Assembly: GCF_001651865.1 (NCBI RefSeq)
Contig: NZ_LPUX01000055.1
Span: 1 to 64,000 of the forward strand
DNA length: 64,000 nucleotides
Reading direction: 5' to 3'
From: Sinorhizobium glycinis
Lineage (GTDB): Bacteria > Pseudomonadota > Alphaproteobacteria > Rhizobiales > Rhizobiaceae
In this document: in pieces, positions 63,659 through 64,000 of the stretch
How the letters are laid out: each line of letters starts with the position of its first letter
Numbering within the stretch: position 1 is the first letter of the stretch
The notes under the pieces: model-generated
What the model was told of the DNA's origin: nothing
Databases searched by the model: none
The model's input: only the letters and a program-made list of their open reading frames with translations
Made by a program: the position numbers and the translations under genes

Positions 63659-64000
63659 ACAAGCGTCGCGTTTTCTTCTATGTGCAGCACCTGCTCGGTA
63701 TCGGCCACCTGGCAAGGGCCAGCCGTATCGCAAAGGCGCTTCTCAGGCGCGGCTTCGACGTGACGATGGTGACCGGCGGACTGCCCGTACCGGGCTTCCC
63801 AGGAGAGGATGTGATGACGGTTGTCCTTCCGCCGGTGACGGCGGGCGACAAGGGCTTCACCGGCCTGGCCGATGCCGAGGGCAATCCGGTCACGCCCGCT
63901 TTCCAGGAGCATCGCAGGGATCTGCTCCTGGAGGCGCTTCGTCTCTCCGAGCCGGATGTGGTCATCATCGAGGCCTTTCCGTTCGGCCGCCGCCAGATGC
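63655..64000 (+). CDS. MurG-like glycosyltransferase (family 28 type), 5' part only
   Basis: The ATG at 63655 overlaps the previous stop (ATGA). The visible 115 residues begin KRRVFFYVQHLLGIGHLARASRIAKALLRRGFDVTMVTGG, again with the G-x-GH-x-x-R motif, and run to EPDVVIIEAFPFGRRQM at the window edge. A paralogue of the gene at 61189. Truncated by the window. Confidence 0.8.
   Translation, partial: MNKRRVFFYVQHLLGIGHLARASRIAKALLRRGFDVTMVTGGLPVPGFPGEDVMTVVLPPVTAGDKGFTGLADAEGNPVTPAFQEHRRDLLLEALRLSEPDVVIIEAFPFGRRQM

Noticed and set aside
1-64000. Transposase, integrase, tRNA or attachment-site evidence for a genomic island
   Set aside because: None was found. The mosaic repeats alone do not show an island, and there is no direct repeat flanking a gene block.

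Overview
The window is GC-rich alphaproteobacterial DNA and most resembles Sinorhizobium/Ensifer. I infer this from the rhizobial style of the xoxF-xoxG-xoxJ-formaldehyde dehydrogenase locus, the ExoF/ExoY/ExoP-like polysaccharide proteins, the fused CysN/CysC, and the mosaic palindromic repeats between genes. It may come from a megaplasmid, but no replication or partition gene is present to show that.

Region 1 (1-12.2 kb) is a periplasmic alcohol-oxidation locus. On the minus strand lie xoxF (lanthanide-type PQQ methanol dehydrogenase), its cytochrome xoxG, xoxJ, and the start of a glutathione-dependent formaldehyde dehydrogenase. Beyond a small divergent secreted Cys-rich protein at 4165 is a minus-strand gene run from 12163 to 4588. 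It encodes a branched-chain-type binding protein, a YVTN beta-propeller, an ABC-2 ATPase and permease (the set known from PQQ-dependent alcohol dehydrogenase systems), two small proteins, and a complete NitT/TauT-type ABC importer.

Region 2 (12.9-44.3 kb) is a large exopolysaccharide locus that looks dedicated to a sulfated, acidic polymer. cysD, cysNC and cysQ make and recycle PAPS and are translationally coupled to each other; a PHP-domain protein, an ATP-grasp ligase and a sugar epimerase follow. Further genes encode a PAPS-type sulfotransferase, glycosyltransferases (19279, 20499, 28774, 38729), a membrane-bound FlaA1/CapD-type dehydratase, a formyltransferase, a DegT aminotransferase, a PIG-L deacetylase, a GMC oxidoreductase and a pectate-lyase-like secreted protein. 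The Wzx flippase, Wzy polymerase, ExoF-like export protein, ExoY-like initiating transferase and ExoP-like copolymerase/kinase complete an apparent Wzx/Wzy pathway.

Region 3 (44.5-64 kb) starts with an MscS-type channel and carries a second carbohydrate set: a glycosyltransferase with a NodB-like deacetylase, a UDP-sugar dehydrogenase, a heparin-lyase-like secreted protein, and at the right end a GT28-like / GT4 / GT28-like trio (the last truncated). Mixed with these are a metallo-beta-lactamase phosphodiesterase-like protein, a DUF3095 cyclase-like protein and a class III nucleotide cyclase, plus a four-gene Yej/Opp-type peptide ABC importer.

Dispersed mosaic palindromic repeats occur at about ten intergenic sites. 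In several cases a repeat supplies the stop codon or C-terminal tail of a gene (21771, 36300, 36376, 44321). The best candidates for something new are the sulfated-polymer locus with its PHP/ATP-grasp pair, the cyclic-nucleotide-like cassette at 48.5-54 kb, and the composite 376-bp inverted-repeat element at 12.2-12.6 kb. No tRNA, rRNA, CRISPR array, transposase or integrase was seen.
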